A stretch of 64,000 bases of DNA, from the NCBI GenBank assembly GCA_963664595.2, contig CAXXOK010000010.1:248001-312000 (forward strand). Direction: 5' to 3'. The notes under the pieces are model-generated. The model was not told the origin of the DNA, ran no database searches, and worked only from the letters and a program-made list of their open reading frames with translations. Origin of the DNA: CAXXOK01 sp963664595 (GTDB lineage: Bacteria > Bacillota > Clostridia > Christensenellales > Aristaeellaceae). Positions 49,387-57,784 of the stretch are shown piece after piece (position 1 is the first letter of the stretch; each line of letters opens with the position of its first letter). The position numbers and the translations under genes were made by a program.

Positions 49387-50241
49387 TTAATATTTCAGCT
49401 TTTCCAGCGCACGCTCGATATCCTGCTGATATTCGCCCTTGCCCTCGCGCCTTTTGATGGCCAGAATGGTATAGATGGAATCAATCAGCGTATACTGTGC
49501 GATGCGGGATGCCAGCGCCAGAATGTGATACTGTGCTTCCTGCGAAGCGGTTTCCAGCCGGATGTCCGCCATTTCGGACAGGGGGGAGCGGCCTACGCCG
49601 GTCATACTGATAACCTTCGCGCCATTGTCGTGCGCCATCTTCGCGGCGTCCACCACATCGCGGGATGAGCCGGAGTGGCTGATGCAGACGCAGACATCCC
49701 CTTGCGTAAGATAGGTGCAAACGATGCGTGACATATGATTGTCGTCGTAGGATGTCGCGTTCAGCCCCAGGCGGAGGAGCTTATGCTGCATATCCTTGGC
49801 TACAGCAGCGGAATTGCCCATGCCCATAATCACAATGCGGTTGGCCTTGTCCAGTGTTTCCACGGTTTTTTCCAACTGCTGCTGGTTTACAATCCGTGCC
49901 GTGTACTGCAGAGCCTGAATGGTGGTTTGAAAAACCTTGGTCATCACTTCGCCGCAGGTATCGGTTTCGGATACGGCCTCGTGAATTCGTTCCAGTGGCG
50001 CCACAATATCCTGCGCAAGGGTGACCTTGAGCTCCTGATAACCATGCATCCGCAGCCGTTTGCACAGCCGCACCACGGTCGCGTCGCTGACACCGCAGTT
50101 GGCTGCCATGTCCGTAATACTCAGATAGATAACCTCGTGGGGATGCTCCAGTATATAATCCGCTACCTTGCGCTCGGTTTCGGATAAGCCGGAGCGCAGG
50201 GTATCGATTTTTATCAGCAGCGCGGAATTTTGTTTTCCCAT
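49387..50241 (-). CDS. RpiR/MurR-family transcriptional regulator
   Basis: A 284-residue regulator: N-terminal HTH_6 domain (LSETERKVADYILEHPHEVIYLSITDMAANCGVSDATVVRLCKRLRMHG) (about residues 15-65; motif shown here only as its family hallmark AANCGVSDATVVRLC) and a C-terminal SIS sugar-phosphate-binding domain (IVIMGMGNSAAVAKDM, CVCISHSGSSRDVV). RpiR proteins sense a phosphosugar and repress or activate sugar catabolic genes. The start at 50241 (MGKQNSALL) has AGGGG upstream. Its own promoter is at 50341-50369 and its terminator at 49334-49367. The targets are probably the adjacent epimerase/isomerase genes. Confidence 0.92.
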   Translation of the reverse strand: MGKQNSALLIKIDTLRSGLSETERKVADYILEHPHEVIYLSITDMAANCGVSDATVVRLCKRLRMHGYQELKVTLAQDIVAPLERIHEAVSETDTCGEVMTKVFQTTIQALQYTARIVNQQQLEKTVETLDKANRIVIMGMGNSAAVAKDMQHKLLRLGLNATSYDDNHMSRIVCTYLTQGDVCVCISHSGSSRDVVDAAKMAHDNGAKVISMTGVGRSPLSEMADIRLETASQEAQYHILALASRIAQYTLIDSIYTILAIKRREGKGEYQQDIERALEKLKY

Positions 50242-50340
50242 GGTTCTACCCCTTTTCAATTGATCAGGCGATCGGTTGCCGAAGCATACATCCGTCTGCG
50301 GGAAGTGGCCCAAAGATTCGATGATTTGCGTGATGGTATC

Positions 50341-50369
50341 ATTTTACATCATTTTGGCGGCTTATACAA
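50341..50369 (-). promoter_or_regulatory. Sigma-A promoter of the RpiR gene
   Basis: Minus strand TTGTAT (50369-50364), exactly 17 bases, TAAAAT (50346-50341). It gives a leader of about 90 bases before the start codon at 50241. Confidence 0.55.
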
Positions 50370-50599
50370 TCACGATAACGTTTTCGTCGGCTGTGACCAG
50401 GGCGGTCCGGGTTTATCGGTCAACGTGATTCAGATACCGGAAGGATTTCCGGTTTAGAGCAAGCGGCGGGTTTGAACGCAGACCATCACGCAGCCGATGA
50501 TCCTTGTCAAAACCGGTAAACGATAGATCCGCCTGCCGTGAAACGGAAGCAATGTACTGCGCGGCAATTTCCCGATATACAAGTATTTCATCGCCGACT

Positions 50600-50769
50600 C
50601 CTGGGTAAACGCCGAATTAGTCCCCTGCACGCTGGTGCGTTGTCTTTCCGCCAGCTTGAGGCTGCGAAACTTTCGACGTAGCGCTGCTACTACTTCAGGT
50701 TCCGCAGCTCTAACGTGACAAAAAACTAGAACACCATTGCACAAGCGCCTAATTCATCGTTTGCCTGGA
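50600..50769. repeat. Palindromic intergenic repeat, copy C (170 bp)
   Basis: Begins CCTGGGTAAACGCCGAATTAG and ends CTAATTCATCGTTTGCCTGG (arms written without their last base), with the internal block TTTCGACGTAGCGCTGCTAC and GTTCCGCAG shared with copies B and D. It lies between the RpiR promoter region and the end of the SDR gene. Confidence 0.8.
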
Positions 50770-50908
50770 ATAACCTATCAAACCTTTATCGAATTTGATA
50801 ACCTAATCCTAGCACTGAAGTAGATAGTTTTCAATAGAAATGAAAGAAACGCAAAAATAATTTTTATAACGGAACATCTATTGCTCATGAATAAGTGGAA
50901 TATGCTAT

Positions 50909-50938
50909 AAAAAAACACCTGCTTTATGAAGGTGTTTT
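50909..50938 (-). terminator. Rho-independent terminator after the SDR gene
   Basis: Minus strand AAAACACCT and AGGTGTTTT arms around CATAAAGC-type loop, ending in a long U-run. It lies about 33 bases past the SDR stop at 50971. Confidence 0.85.
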
Positions 50939-50970
50939 CATAACCTATGCGTTTTATGGAACCGGCGAAA

Positions 50971-51768
50971 TCATCCGATGCTTTCCCATTCCTTTTCGTA
51001 TTTCAGCAAACAGGCGCTGACACCGGAATCTACAACCAGACTGGTGCCGGTGATCGTACGGGCCTCGTCGGAAGCCAGAAAAAATACTGCCCTGGCGATA
51101 TCCTCGGGATAGGATTCTCGGCCCAGCGGCCAGTTGACGCGGCGGGCCTCCTTTTCTTCTTCGGTTTGCTGGATGAACTTGTCGTTGACAATGGCGCCCG
51201 CAATCAGGCAATTGACCCGGATGCCGTACTTGCCAAGCTCGTAGGCGGCATTGCGGCCCAGCACCTCGATACCGCCCTTGGAGATGGCGTAGGGGATGCG
51301 GTTGGGGAGCGCGCCGCGGGAATGCACCGAGCCGATCAGCACGATGCCGCCGTGAACGCCGCTTTCAATCATCAGCTGCGCGGCCGCTTGCGTACCGAAG
51401 AAATACGCCTTGGTGTTGCTATCCATAATGAAATCATATTCTTCTTCTGTGGTGTTCAGGATGTTTTGATAGCGGCAGGCGGCGGTTGCGTTGGCCACAA
51501 AGGCGTCCAACCTTCCAAAGCGCTCCCTGACACTGGCAAAGGCGGCTTTGGTGTCGGCAACGCTGCTGGGCGTCATCTGCACGGGAAAAATCTCCGCATC
51601 CGGCACGGCCTGCCGCAGTCTGGCGGCGGCTTCATCTCCCTTTTGCAGATCGCGGGATGTGATGCACACGGCATAACCGCGCTCTGCGAACAGCCTGGCT
51701 GTGGTAAACCCTGTGTACTGAGTAGCGCCGGTGATCATGGCGACGGGCTTGGGTTGTTGGATACTCAT
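50971..51768 (-). CDS. Short-chain dehydrogenase/reductase
   Basis: A 265-residue SDR: nucleotide motif TGATQYTGFTTARL (a variant of TGxxxGIG), NAT in FVANATAA, catalytic Ser in IGSVHSRG, Tyr and Lys in PYAISKGG, and the C-terminal GTSLVVDSGVS. It oxidises or reduces a hydroxyl/keto group with NAD(P). The start at 51768 (MSIQQPKPV) has AGGAGG upstream; a longer frame to 51939 runs into the palindromic repeat. It follows the IlvD-type gene after a 425-base gap, so it may be a separate unit or the tail of that operon. Confidence 0.9.
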   Translation of the reverse strand: MSIQQPKPVAMITGATQYTGFTTARLFAERGYAVCITSRDLQKGDEAAARLRQAVPDAEIFPVQMTPSSVADTKAAFASVRERFGRLDAFVANATAACRYQNILNTTEEEYDFIMDSNTKAYFFGTQAAAQLMIESGVHGGIVLIGSVHSRGALPNRIPYAISKGGIEVLGRNAAYELGKYGIRVNCLIAGAIVNDKFIQQTEEEKEARRVNWPLGRESYPEDIARAVFFLASDEARTITGTSLVVDSGVSACLLKYEKEWESIG

Positions 51769-51926
51769 AATGCCTCCTGTTTTCCGGAATCCCTGTGTGG
51801 GAATTTGTCGGAAGTAAGAGCGTACTGTGAATTGGCTTGGTGTTGGCTCGATATAGGTTCGTATGGAGCGGGCATCGAATTGGAATGGATTTCGGAGTCC
51901 GAAGCGTGATGCATCGAACTCCGAAA

Positions 51927-52096
51927 CCAAGGCAAACAATGAACAAATCCCTTATGCGCTTGTGCGCCTTATTTCCGCCGGGTTGGTCTTGCAGAACCCT
52001 CGATGTAGCGCTGCTACTACTTCGGGTTGTGCAAGACCAACCCAACAAAAATCTGACGCACCATCGCACAAGCGCTTTATTCATAGTTTACCTGGG
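51927..52096. repeat. Palindromic intergenic repeat, copy D (170 bp)
   Basis: Ends CCAAGGCAAACAATGAACAAA and, inverted, CCCAGGTAAACTATGAATAAA. The centre is the best-paired of all copies: GGGTTGGTCTTGCA (around 51980) against TGCAAGACCAACCC (around 52031-52044), flanking TCGATGTAGCGCTGCTACTA. Same length as copies B and C. Confidence 0.8.
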
Positions 52097-52106
52097 CTCG
52101 CGCTGA

Positions 52107-52166
52107 AGCGTTGCGGAGGATAGGAAGGAAAAGCCGACAAAAAACACGCGTCATCGCCGCAACGCT
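52107..52166. repeat. 10-bp inverted repeat downstream of the IlvD-type gene
   Basis: AGCGTTGCGG (52107-52116) and CCGCAACGCT (52157-52166), 40 bases apart, just past the minus-strand stop at 52194. Perhaps a weak terminator or RNA-end structure. Confidence 0.4.
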
Positions 52167-52193
52167 ATGAACATGCCCTGTCCCGCCTTCAGT

Positions 52194-53849
52194 TTAATAC
52201 CATGTCGCGCCCTTGGCGGTGGAGGTGACATTGCGGGCAAACAACCGCAGGAAGGGCTTAAATTTGCTTTCTTCCAGCTTCCAGTCCACCCTGGTGAGGC
52301 GGTCGGCGATTTCCTCATCGCTGACCTCCATGCGGATGACGCGGCTCTTGACATCGATATAGATTTCGTCACCCTCCTGTACGGCGGCCAGCGGACCGCG
52401 TATGGCAGCCTCCGGGGCGACATAGCCCACGGATAGGCCGGTGGTACCGCCGGAGAAGCGTCCGTCGGTGATGATGGCAACTTTGTCCGCCAGTGTCATC
52501 CCGGCGACCTCCTTTTGAAAGGTGAAGGCGGAGGTGCCGAAACGGCCCTTGGGCCCGAGGTAGCGGATAACCACCGCGTCGCCCGGCAAGATGTTGCCCT
52601 TGCGGAGAGCGGCGATGGCGTCGTCCACCTCGTGGAAAATCTTGGCTTTGCCCCGGAAGGTCATCAGGCATTCGGGTACGGCGGCGGTTTTCAGGATGGC
52701 GCCGTCCGGCGCGATATTGCCGTGCAGCACAGCGATGCCGCCGTCGCTGGACACGGGATTATCCAGCGAACGGATGCAGTCGGTATTGTACACCGGCTGG
52801 TTTTGATAGTTTTCTTCAAGCGTACTGCCGTTGATGGTCATACAGTCGGTGTGCAGCAAGGGCAGCAGGCGGTTCAGGAGGCCCTTCATGCCGCCGGCCT
52901 GATCGAAATCCTTCAAATAGTAAGGGCCGCTGGGCTGCAAATGCGTGATCAACGGGATCCTGTGGGAGCACTCATCAAAGAACGCCCACCAATCGCGGTC
53001 CAGCCCGGCCTCGTGCGCGATGGCGGGGATGTGCAGCAGCAGGTTGGTGGACCCGGCCACCGCGATGTCCGTGATGATTGCGTTTTCAATCGCCTTTTCG
53101 GTGATGATCTGCCGGGCGGTGATCCCTTCGTTGAACAGGCGCATCACCTGGCGGCCAGCCTCGTACCCTATGGTGCCAAGGCGTTTGTCCGTGGCGTTGA
53201 CCGAGGCGTTGCCGGGCATGGTCATACCCAGCGCCTCGGCGATGAAGCACATGCTGGACGCGGTGGTCATGCTGCCGCACGCGCCGCAGCCCATATGCGC
53301 GCATTCCATCATGTCCTCGAAGTCTTCCTTAGGATAGGTGCCTTCCATCACCTTACCCACGGTGGAAGATACCTTCACCAGCCCGATATCCTCACCGCGC
53401 CAGAAGCAGTGTGGCATATAGCCGCCGGTTACCACTACGGAGGGGATATCCAGCCGGGCGCAGGCCATGAGGTGGCCGGGTACAATGCTGTCGCAGGTGG
53501 ACAGGAGCACCATGCCGTCGAACAGGTTGGCTTCTACATTGAGCTCCACCTCGTCGGTGATCAGGTTACGGCTGGGAAGCTCGATATAGCGCGGATCCTT
53601 GAGCACCATGCCATCGCACAGCCCGGTGGTGGTCACCTCAAAGGGCAGACCGCCCGCATCCCGGATGCCCTGCTTGACGCGCTCGGCAATCTCCCGCAGG
53701 TGAACATGTCCAGGGTTGTACTCATTCCAGGAGTTGACTACCGCGATGTAGGGGCGTTTGACCTCGTCCCTGCTGTAGCCCAGGCCGTATAAAATACCGT
53801 CCCGCTTTACGCTGGCTACGCCGAATTCCCATTTGCTTCTCTGTTTCAT
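52194..53849 (-). CDS. IlvD/Edd-family dehydratase
   Basis: A 551-residue Fe-S dehydratase of the dihydroxy-acid / 6-phosphogluconate / aldonate dehydratase family. Cluster and active-site segments: TGLCDGM, STCDSIVPGHLMACARLD, MGCGACGSMTTASSM, IIYDGRF-like ITDGRFSGGTTGLSVG with the catalytic Ser, and GDEIYIDV. Cysteines for a [2Fe-2S]-type centre are all present. The start at 53849 (MKQRSKWEF) has GGGAGG seven bases upstream. Beside a DapA/NanA-family aldolase, dehydration of an aldonate to a 2-keto-3-deoxy acid is more likely than a role in valine synthesis. Gap to the aldolase gene is 41 bases. Confidence 0.88.
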   Translation of the reverse strand: MKQRSKWEFGVASVKRDGILYGLGYSRDEVKRPYIAVVNSWNEYNPGHVHLREIAERVKQGIRDAGGLPFEVTTTGLCDGMVLKDPRYIELPSRNLITDEVELNVEANLFDGMVLLSTCDSIVPGHLMACARLDIPSVVVTGGYMPHCFWRGEDIGLVKVSSTVGKVMEGTYPKEDFEDMMECAHMGCGACGSMTTASSMCFIAEALGMTMPGNASVNATDKRLGTIGYEAGRQVMRLFNEGITARQIITEKAIENAIITDIAVAGSTNLLLHIPAIAHEAGLDRDWWAFFDECSHRIPLITHLQPSGPYYLKDFDQAGGMKGLLNRLLPLLHTDCMTINGSTLEENYQNQPVYNTDCIRSLDNPVSSDGGIAVLHGNIAPDGAILKTAAVPECLMTFRGKAKIFHEVDDAIAALRKGNILPGDAVVIRYLGPKGRFGTSAFTFQKEVAGMTLADKVAIITDGRFSGGTTGLSVGYVAPEAAIRGPLAAVQEGDEIYIDVKSRVIRMEVSDEEIADRLTRVDWKLEESKFKPFLRLFARNVTSTAKGATWY

Positions 53850-53890
53850 AAAGGTGCCTCCCATTTCTTTTCGATTGATACCTGATGACC

Positions 53891-54787
53891 CTAATCGGGG
53901 TTTTGTTCCAGTCTGTCCATTGCCTCAAACAGCCGCGCGCGCTCCTCACCGGTGACAGGCGCAAAGGGCGAGGTCATGGTTGCTCCGCAGATGCCCAGAC
54001 GCTCCAGAATGACCTTGATCTCCAGCGGAAACCGACCAAGCATCGTGAGTACCGATACATAGTCCAACAGCTTGCTTTGCAGGGCATCTGCCCGCTGCAT
54101 GTTTCCGGAAAGAAAGGCCCGGTAGAGAGCTGGGGCGAGCGATGGCGCGATATTGCCCACCACGGTTACGCCGCCCCGGCAGCCCCATTGAAAGCTTTTC
54201 AGAAAAATCCGATCGCTGCCCTGAAAAACTCCAAAGTCCGGCCGCTGTTTGGCGATGGCAAGCAATTCCTGTACATACGGTTCGTCCCGGTCGCTTTCCT
54301 TGATGCCCTTGATACGCGGATTGTCCAGCAGCCGCCGTACTATATTTGGGCTGATCTTCGTTTTGGTGTAACGGGAGATGTTGTACAGGTACACCGGCAC
54401 ATCAATGGAAGCAGCAATCTCCGTGTAATAACGTACCAGCTCCCGGTCGCCGAAGGGGTAGAAACACGGTGGGGTTACGATTACCGCGTCCGCGCCCGCT
54501 TTTTGGGCGTCCTGTGCGTTTTGCACGGCCAGCCGGGTGGAGGTGGCCCCGCACCCCGCGACGAGCGGGAGCCCCACAGGCATGGCATGGCGCAGGGTTT
54601 GTACAAACGCAATTTTAGCCTGCCGGTCCAGCGCGATCTGCTCTCCGGTGGAACCCAGCGCGATCAGGCCGTCAACCCCGCCTGATGTAACGTGGTTGCA
54701 CAGCCGTACGGCCGCTTCCCGGTTAATGTCCTCCCGATCGGTCAGCGGGGTGACCAATGCGCACAGGATTCCCTTGATTTCCTTCAT
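53891..54787 (-). CDS. DapA/NanA-family aldolase or synthase
   Basis: A 298-residue TIM-barrel class I aldolase. Motifs: GSTGE at 45-49, Tyr135 in YLYNIS and the Schiff-base Lys163 in IKGIKESD. Members include dihydrodipicolinate synthase, N-acetylneuraminate lyase and 2-keto-3-deoxy-gluconate aldolase. Next to the IlvD/Edd dehydratase, cleavage of a 2-keto-3-deoxy sugar acid to pyruvate plus an aldehyde is the most reasonable role. It starts 14 bases after the DUF1116 gene. Confidence 0.88.
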   Translation of the reverse strand: MKEIKGILCALVTPLTDREDINREAAVRLCNHVTSGGVDGLIALGSTGEQIALDRQAKIAFVQTLRHAMPVGLPLVAGCGATSTRLAVQNAQDAQKAGADAVIVTPPCFYPFGDRELVRYYTEIAASIDVPVYLYNISRYTKTKISPNIVRRLLDNPRIKGIKESDRDEPYVQELLAIAKQRPDFGVFQGSDRIFLKSFQWGCRGGVTVVGNIAPSLAPALYRAFLSGNMQRADALQSKLLDYVSVLTMLGRFPLEIKVILERLGICGATMTSPFAPVTGEERARLFEAMDRLEQNPD

Positions 54788-54801
54788 GCTTCACTCTCCT
54801 T

Positions 54802-56223
54802 TTACAGACCGTACTTCTTTTCAAACGCGGCACAGGCTTTTTCAAAGCAAGCCAGGGGTACGTGGCTTACACCCGCGCCCAGCCTGCGGCCGCTGGTGGA
54901 GATCATGCCCCCGTGGATAACCGGCTGAATACCGGTGGCAATCACCCTGCGCATGTCGATGCCCAGCGGAGAACCCTGATAGTTCAGCGACGGGATGAGG
55001 TAGTACTGATGCGTGGCCAGTGTAATCTGCTCAATCTCCCGGCTGCGTGCCACGCCGTCTGTCAGGGTCAGGTCCTGGGCGCGCATCACAGCGGGTGCGG
55101 CGGCGGCGGCGCTGCCGCCAAGGCCTGCGGCTTCCAGCATGCAGCTGTCGCCAATCCAGGGCAGGACGTCACTTTCGTCGATATCCGCGGCCACATAGCT
55201 GCCCTCCAGCCGGGGCGCGGGGGCAGTGAACCATTCGTTGCCCATGCCTGCGAGCTTGATGCCGTAGGTGACGCCATTGCCGACCATGGCGGTAACCACC
55301 GTGGAATAGGGGATATGGCGGACGGTTTCCAGCAGAGCCATGGCGGACGCCATCCCCAGCGGATGGAAGAAGCGTACCGTGCCGTAGATCAGCTCAATAC
55401 ACTGATCCTTGAGGGGTTTATCCAGATCGGAATCGTAGAGCAGCTTTACCAGCTCGTTGGTCAGGATCAGGCCGCAGGCATCCTGCCGGGAGTGCAGCTC
55501 ATCGCCCATTTCCACGCCCCGGACGATCATACGCTTCAGGCCGATGCCGCCGCAGGCCTTGAGAACTCTGTCAAAGGCCGGGGCCAGGTGATCGCGCATG
55601 GTATTAAGGTGTGCGTGAATGGCCTCGTTGTACACGCCCCAGCCGGCTAATCCGCCGCGGTTCGGCCCTTCGAAAGGAGCGCAGAACCCGCGCACACCGC
55701 TGTAACGGTCTTCCACGATATTGACCACCATGGAGGGCGTGGCGATGCCAGATCCCGGCACCACGATATGATAATCGTTGCCCGCCGCGAACTCGATTTC
55801 ACCGCTTTCCAGCATCCTTCGGGCTTCCTCCGGTGTTTTGGCGTAGCCCTCGTACAGCACGCCGTTGATGCCGCCCTGCCGCTGGGTTTCGCACATTTCC
55901 GTCCACGGGATGGATGGACCGGAGTGCAGAATGAGCTTCTCATGGAAATCCGGAATGCAGTCAATGGCCGGAGACATGCCGACCCAATAGGGATCGCTGT
56001 TTTGCATGCAGTCGATCACCCTGTCGTTGGCGGCCTGAATATCCTTGTTGTCTGCGATCCTGTCAAGAAAGGCCTTCATCCCGGTATTGATCTGGGTTTT
56101 GCGCGGCGGACGCCAGTTGATCATTACGGTATCCGTTTCCTGCGCCTTCAGCGCGTCGCCCAGCAGCTGCGCGCCGATGTTGACCGCCTTGATGGGCGAG
56201 TTGAAAATACTGTTCTCACGCAC
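54802..56223 (-). CDS. DUF1116 protein, AllG (YlbE)-like
   Basis: A 473-residue member of DUF1116 (YlbE/YahG group). Recognised by NIGAQLLGDALKAQ and NWRPP near the N-terminus, GFCAPFEGPNRGGLAGWGVYNEAIHAHL in the middle (given here only as landmarks GPNRGG and GWGVYN), and IHGGMISTSGRRLGAG at the C-terminus. E. coli YlbE (AllG) is, to my knowledge, one of three subunits of oxamate carbamoyltransferase with FdrA (AllF) and YlbF (AllH, DUF2877). It overlaps the FdrA-like gene by eight bases. No DUF2877 gene is in the window, so the complex is either incomplete, different, or completed elsewhere. Confidence 0.88.
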   Translation of the reverse strand: MRENSIFNSPIKAVNIGAQLLGDALKAQETDTVMINWRPPRKTQINTGMKAFLDRIADNKDIQAANDRVIDCMQNSDPYWVGMSPAIDCIPDFHEKLILHSGPSIPWTEMCETQRQGGINGVLYEGYAKTPEEARRMLESGEIEFAAGNDYHIVVPGSGIATPSMVVNIVEDRYSGVRGFCAPFEGPNRGGLAGWGVYNEAIHAHLNTMRDHLAPAFDRVLKACGGIGLKRMIVRGVEMGDELHSRQDACGLILTNELVKLLYDSDLDKPLKDQCIELIYGTVRFFHPLGMASAMALLETVRHIPYSTVVTAMVGNGVTYGIKLAGMGNEWFTAPAPRLEGSYVAADIDESDVLPWIGDSCMLEAAGLGGSAAAAAPAVMRAQDLTLTDGVARSREIEQITLATHQYYLIPSLNYQGSPLGIDMRRVIATGIQPVIHGGMISTSGRRLGAGVSHVPLACFEKACAAFEKKYGL

Positions 56224-57784
56224 GGGTCAGCGCCTCCCTTCGAAATGCGATGATCAGCGCGGCCAGGCGGGATGCTTCCCCGTTGTTTTGCATCACCAGC
56301 GCACCCGCGTCTTTGAGAATCTTCTCCTGCGCCGACAACCCCTGTGGATCCAGATCGGAGCCACACAGGGAGGTGATCACGCACAGGTGTCTGTCTTCGG
56401 CTTTCGCGGCCGCCATCGCGTCCCGGATCGGCTGTTCCATACGCCCGGCGGGATCCTCGCATAGGGCGTAACCCAGTAGCATGTCCATCAGAATCACTGC
56501 CGTTTCCGGGTCGCGGGCTTCTTTGGCAAAGCGCTGGATGCGCAGGGTAGGATCGATGGCTACATGAGGCTTGCCGAGGGTAAACTCTTCCGCGCCCATG
56601 TCAATCAGGCAGTCTCCACGGCTGATATTGGAATCAATCAATCGATGCGCTTCATCAAACGCGATGTTGCCATAGAGCGGTCCGAGCTTTTTCTGTGCCA
56701 GCGTGAGCGTTTCTTCCGCCAGCGAGCCGCCGCAGTACAGCCCGCGCAGGTAGCGCTGTGCTCCGGCCAGTTGACCGGCCTCCCGTTTGGCGAGGGATTC
56801 CAGCCGCTTGTCGTAGGCTTCGTCGCTTTCCAGTGCGATGGGTTTGCCCTGTGAAAGCGACATCGCCATTTTCGCCGTGTTTTCAAAGCAGTCGGAGATA
56901 TAGGCGCCGCTGCCCGCGGCCAGCCCGGGATCGGAATTGATGAACTGCACGACGACCGGTTTTTGGCATTGCTTCACGCGCCGCAGGATTTTTTCCGCCA
57001 CTTCCGCTGCCGGGGGCTTGGAGATGAGCACAATAACTGAAGTCTCTGGATCAGCGTCCAGCAAATCAATACTGTCCAGCATAGTGATGCCGCCCACTGC
57101 CAGGCACAGGTCGCGCCCGCCAACGCCGATGGCGTGGCTTACGCCCAGACCGTTTTTATGGACGATGTTCATGACCTCCTGCATGCCGCTGCCGCAGGCC
57201 GCCGCAATGCCGATGCTGCCGCGCCGCACCTTGCTGCACAGGCCGATGGCCGTGCCCCCGATAAAGCTCAGCCCGCAGTCCGGGCCCATCATGAGCAGGC
57301 CTTTGGCATGCGCGGTTTCCTTTAATTCAATTTCTTCCTCCAGCGGCACGTTGTCGCTGAACATGAACACGTCCATTCCCAGAGAGAGCGCCTTTTCCGC
57401 CTCCGCGCCCGCGTACTGGCCTGCCAAAGAGATCACGGCCAGGTTGCGGTCGTGCAGGGCCCGGCTCATGGCGTCCAGCGTGGGGTAGGAGCGTCCGGTT
57501 TTCTTCCCGCCGGATTCCAGCAGCAAGTGCAAAAACTGCTTGCGCGCGGCGGAAGCTGCCGGTTCACTTTCCGCTGAAACGGCGATCACCAAATCGTTGG
57601 GGGAGGCGGCGCTGCCATCGTCCGTCAGCAGACCCAGCTCGTGTATGGTGTCTTTATTCAGCGACGTGCCCATACCTACCGATACGTTTGCGATGCCGTC
57701 CATCTCCGTAAGCCTGGCGGCCAGCCGCATCAGCAGTACGGAATCGTAATACTTATCCTTTTCCACAAAGTTTTTAACGATCAT
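56216..57784 (-). CDS. FdrA (AllF)-like acyl-CoA-synthetase-fold protein
   Basis: A 522-residue protein of the FdrA family, built like succinyl-CoA synthetase alpha: N-terminal MRLAARLTEMDGIANVSVGMGT region, Rossmann-type segments LLMMGPDCGLSFIGG and IGIAAACGSGMQEV, then ISHAIGVGGRDL-like SHAIGVGGRD and a C-terminal flavodoxin-like part LMDMLLGYALCEDPA with LCGSDLDPQGL. The start at 57784 (MIVKNFVEK) has AAAGGGG upstream and overlaps the flavoprotein stop (ATGA). FdrA works with DUF1116 in carbamoyl or acyl transfer in purine-ring catabolism; the acceptor here is unknown. Confidence 0.88.
   Translation of the reverse strand: MIVKNFVEKDKYYDSVLLMRLAARLTEMDGIANVSVGMGTSLNKDTIHELGLLTDDGSAASPNDLVIAVSAESEPAASAARKQFLHLLLESGGKKTGRSYPTLDAMSRALHDRNLAVISLAGQYAGAEAEKALSLGMDVFMFSDNVPLEEEIELKETAHAKGLLMMGPDCGLSFIGGTAIGLCSKVRRGSIGIAAACGSGMQEVMNIVHKNGLGVSHAIGVGGRDLCLAVGGITMLDSIDLLDADPETSVIVLISKPPAAEVAEKILRRVKQCQKPVVVQFINSDPGLAAGSGAYISDCFENTAKMAMSLSQGKPIALESDEAYDKRLESLAKREAGQLAGAQRYLRGLYCGGSLAEETLTLAQKKLGPLYGNIAFDEAHRLIDSNISRGDCLIDMGAEEFTLGKPHVAIDPTLRIQRFAKEARDPETAVILMDMLLGYALCEDPAGRMEQPIRDAMAAAKAEDRHLCVITSLCGSDLDPQGLSAQEKILKDAGALVMQNNGEASRLAALIIAFRREALTRA

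Larger units (their letters stand above)
50242..50970. other. Long intergenic region between RpiR and SDR genes
   Basis: About 730 bases. Contents in order: RpiR leader and promoter (to 50369), an unassigned stretch 50370-50599, repeat copy C (50600-50769), an AT-rich stretch 50770-50905 and the SDR terminator (50909-50938). A plus-strand frame at 50230-50457 and a minus-strand 45-codon frame around 50454-50588 have no good ribosome binding sites and no family likeness; I do not call them genes. Confidence 0.6.
51769..52193. other. Intergenic region with repeat copy D
   Basis: 425 bases between the IlvD-type stop and the SDR start. It contains repeat copy D (51927-52096) and a 10-bp inverted repeat (52107-52166). 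The remaining ~155 bases before the SDR start should hold its promoter, but I could not place one with confidence. Confidence 0.6.

Noticed and set aside
50230..50457. 75-codon plus-strand frame in the RpiR-SDR gap
   Set aside because: It lies across the RpiR promoter and leader, lacks a ribosome binding site and matches no family I know.
36483..52096. CRISPR-like reading of the repeated units
   Set aside because: Only four copies, kilobases apart, 115-170 bp and palindromic throughout; no spacers or cas genes.
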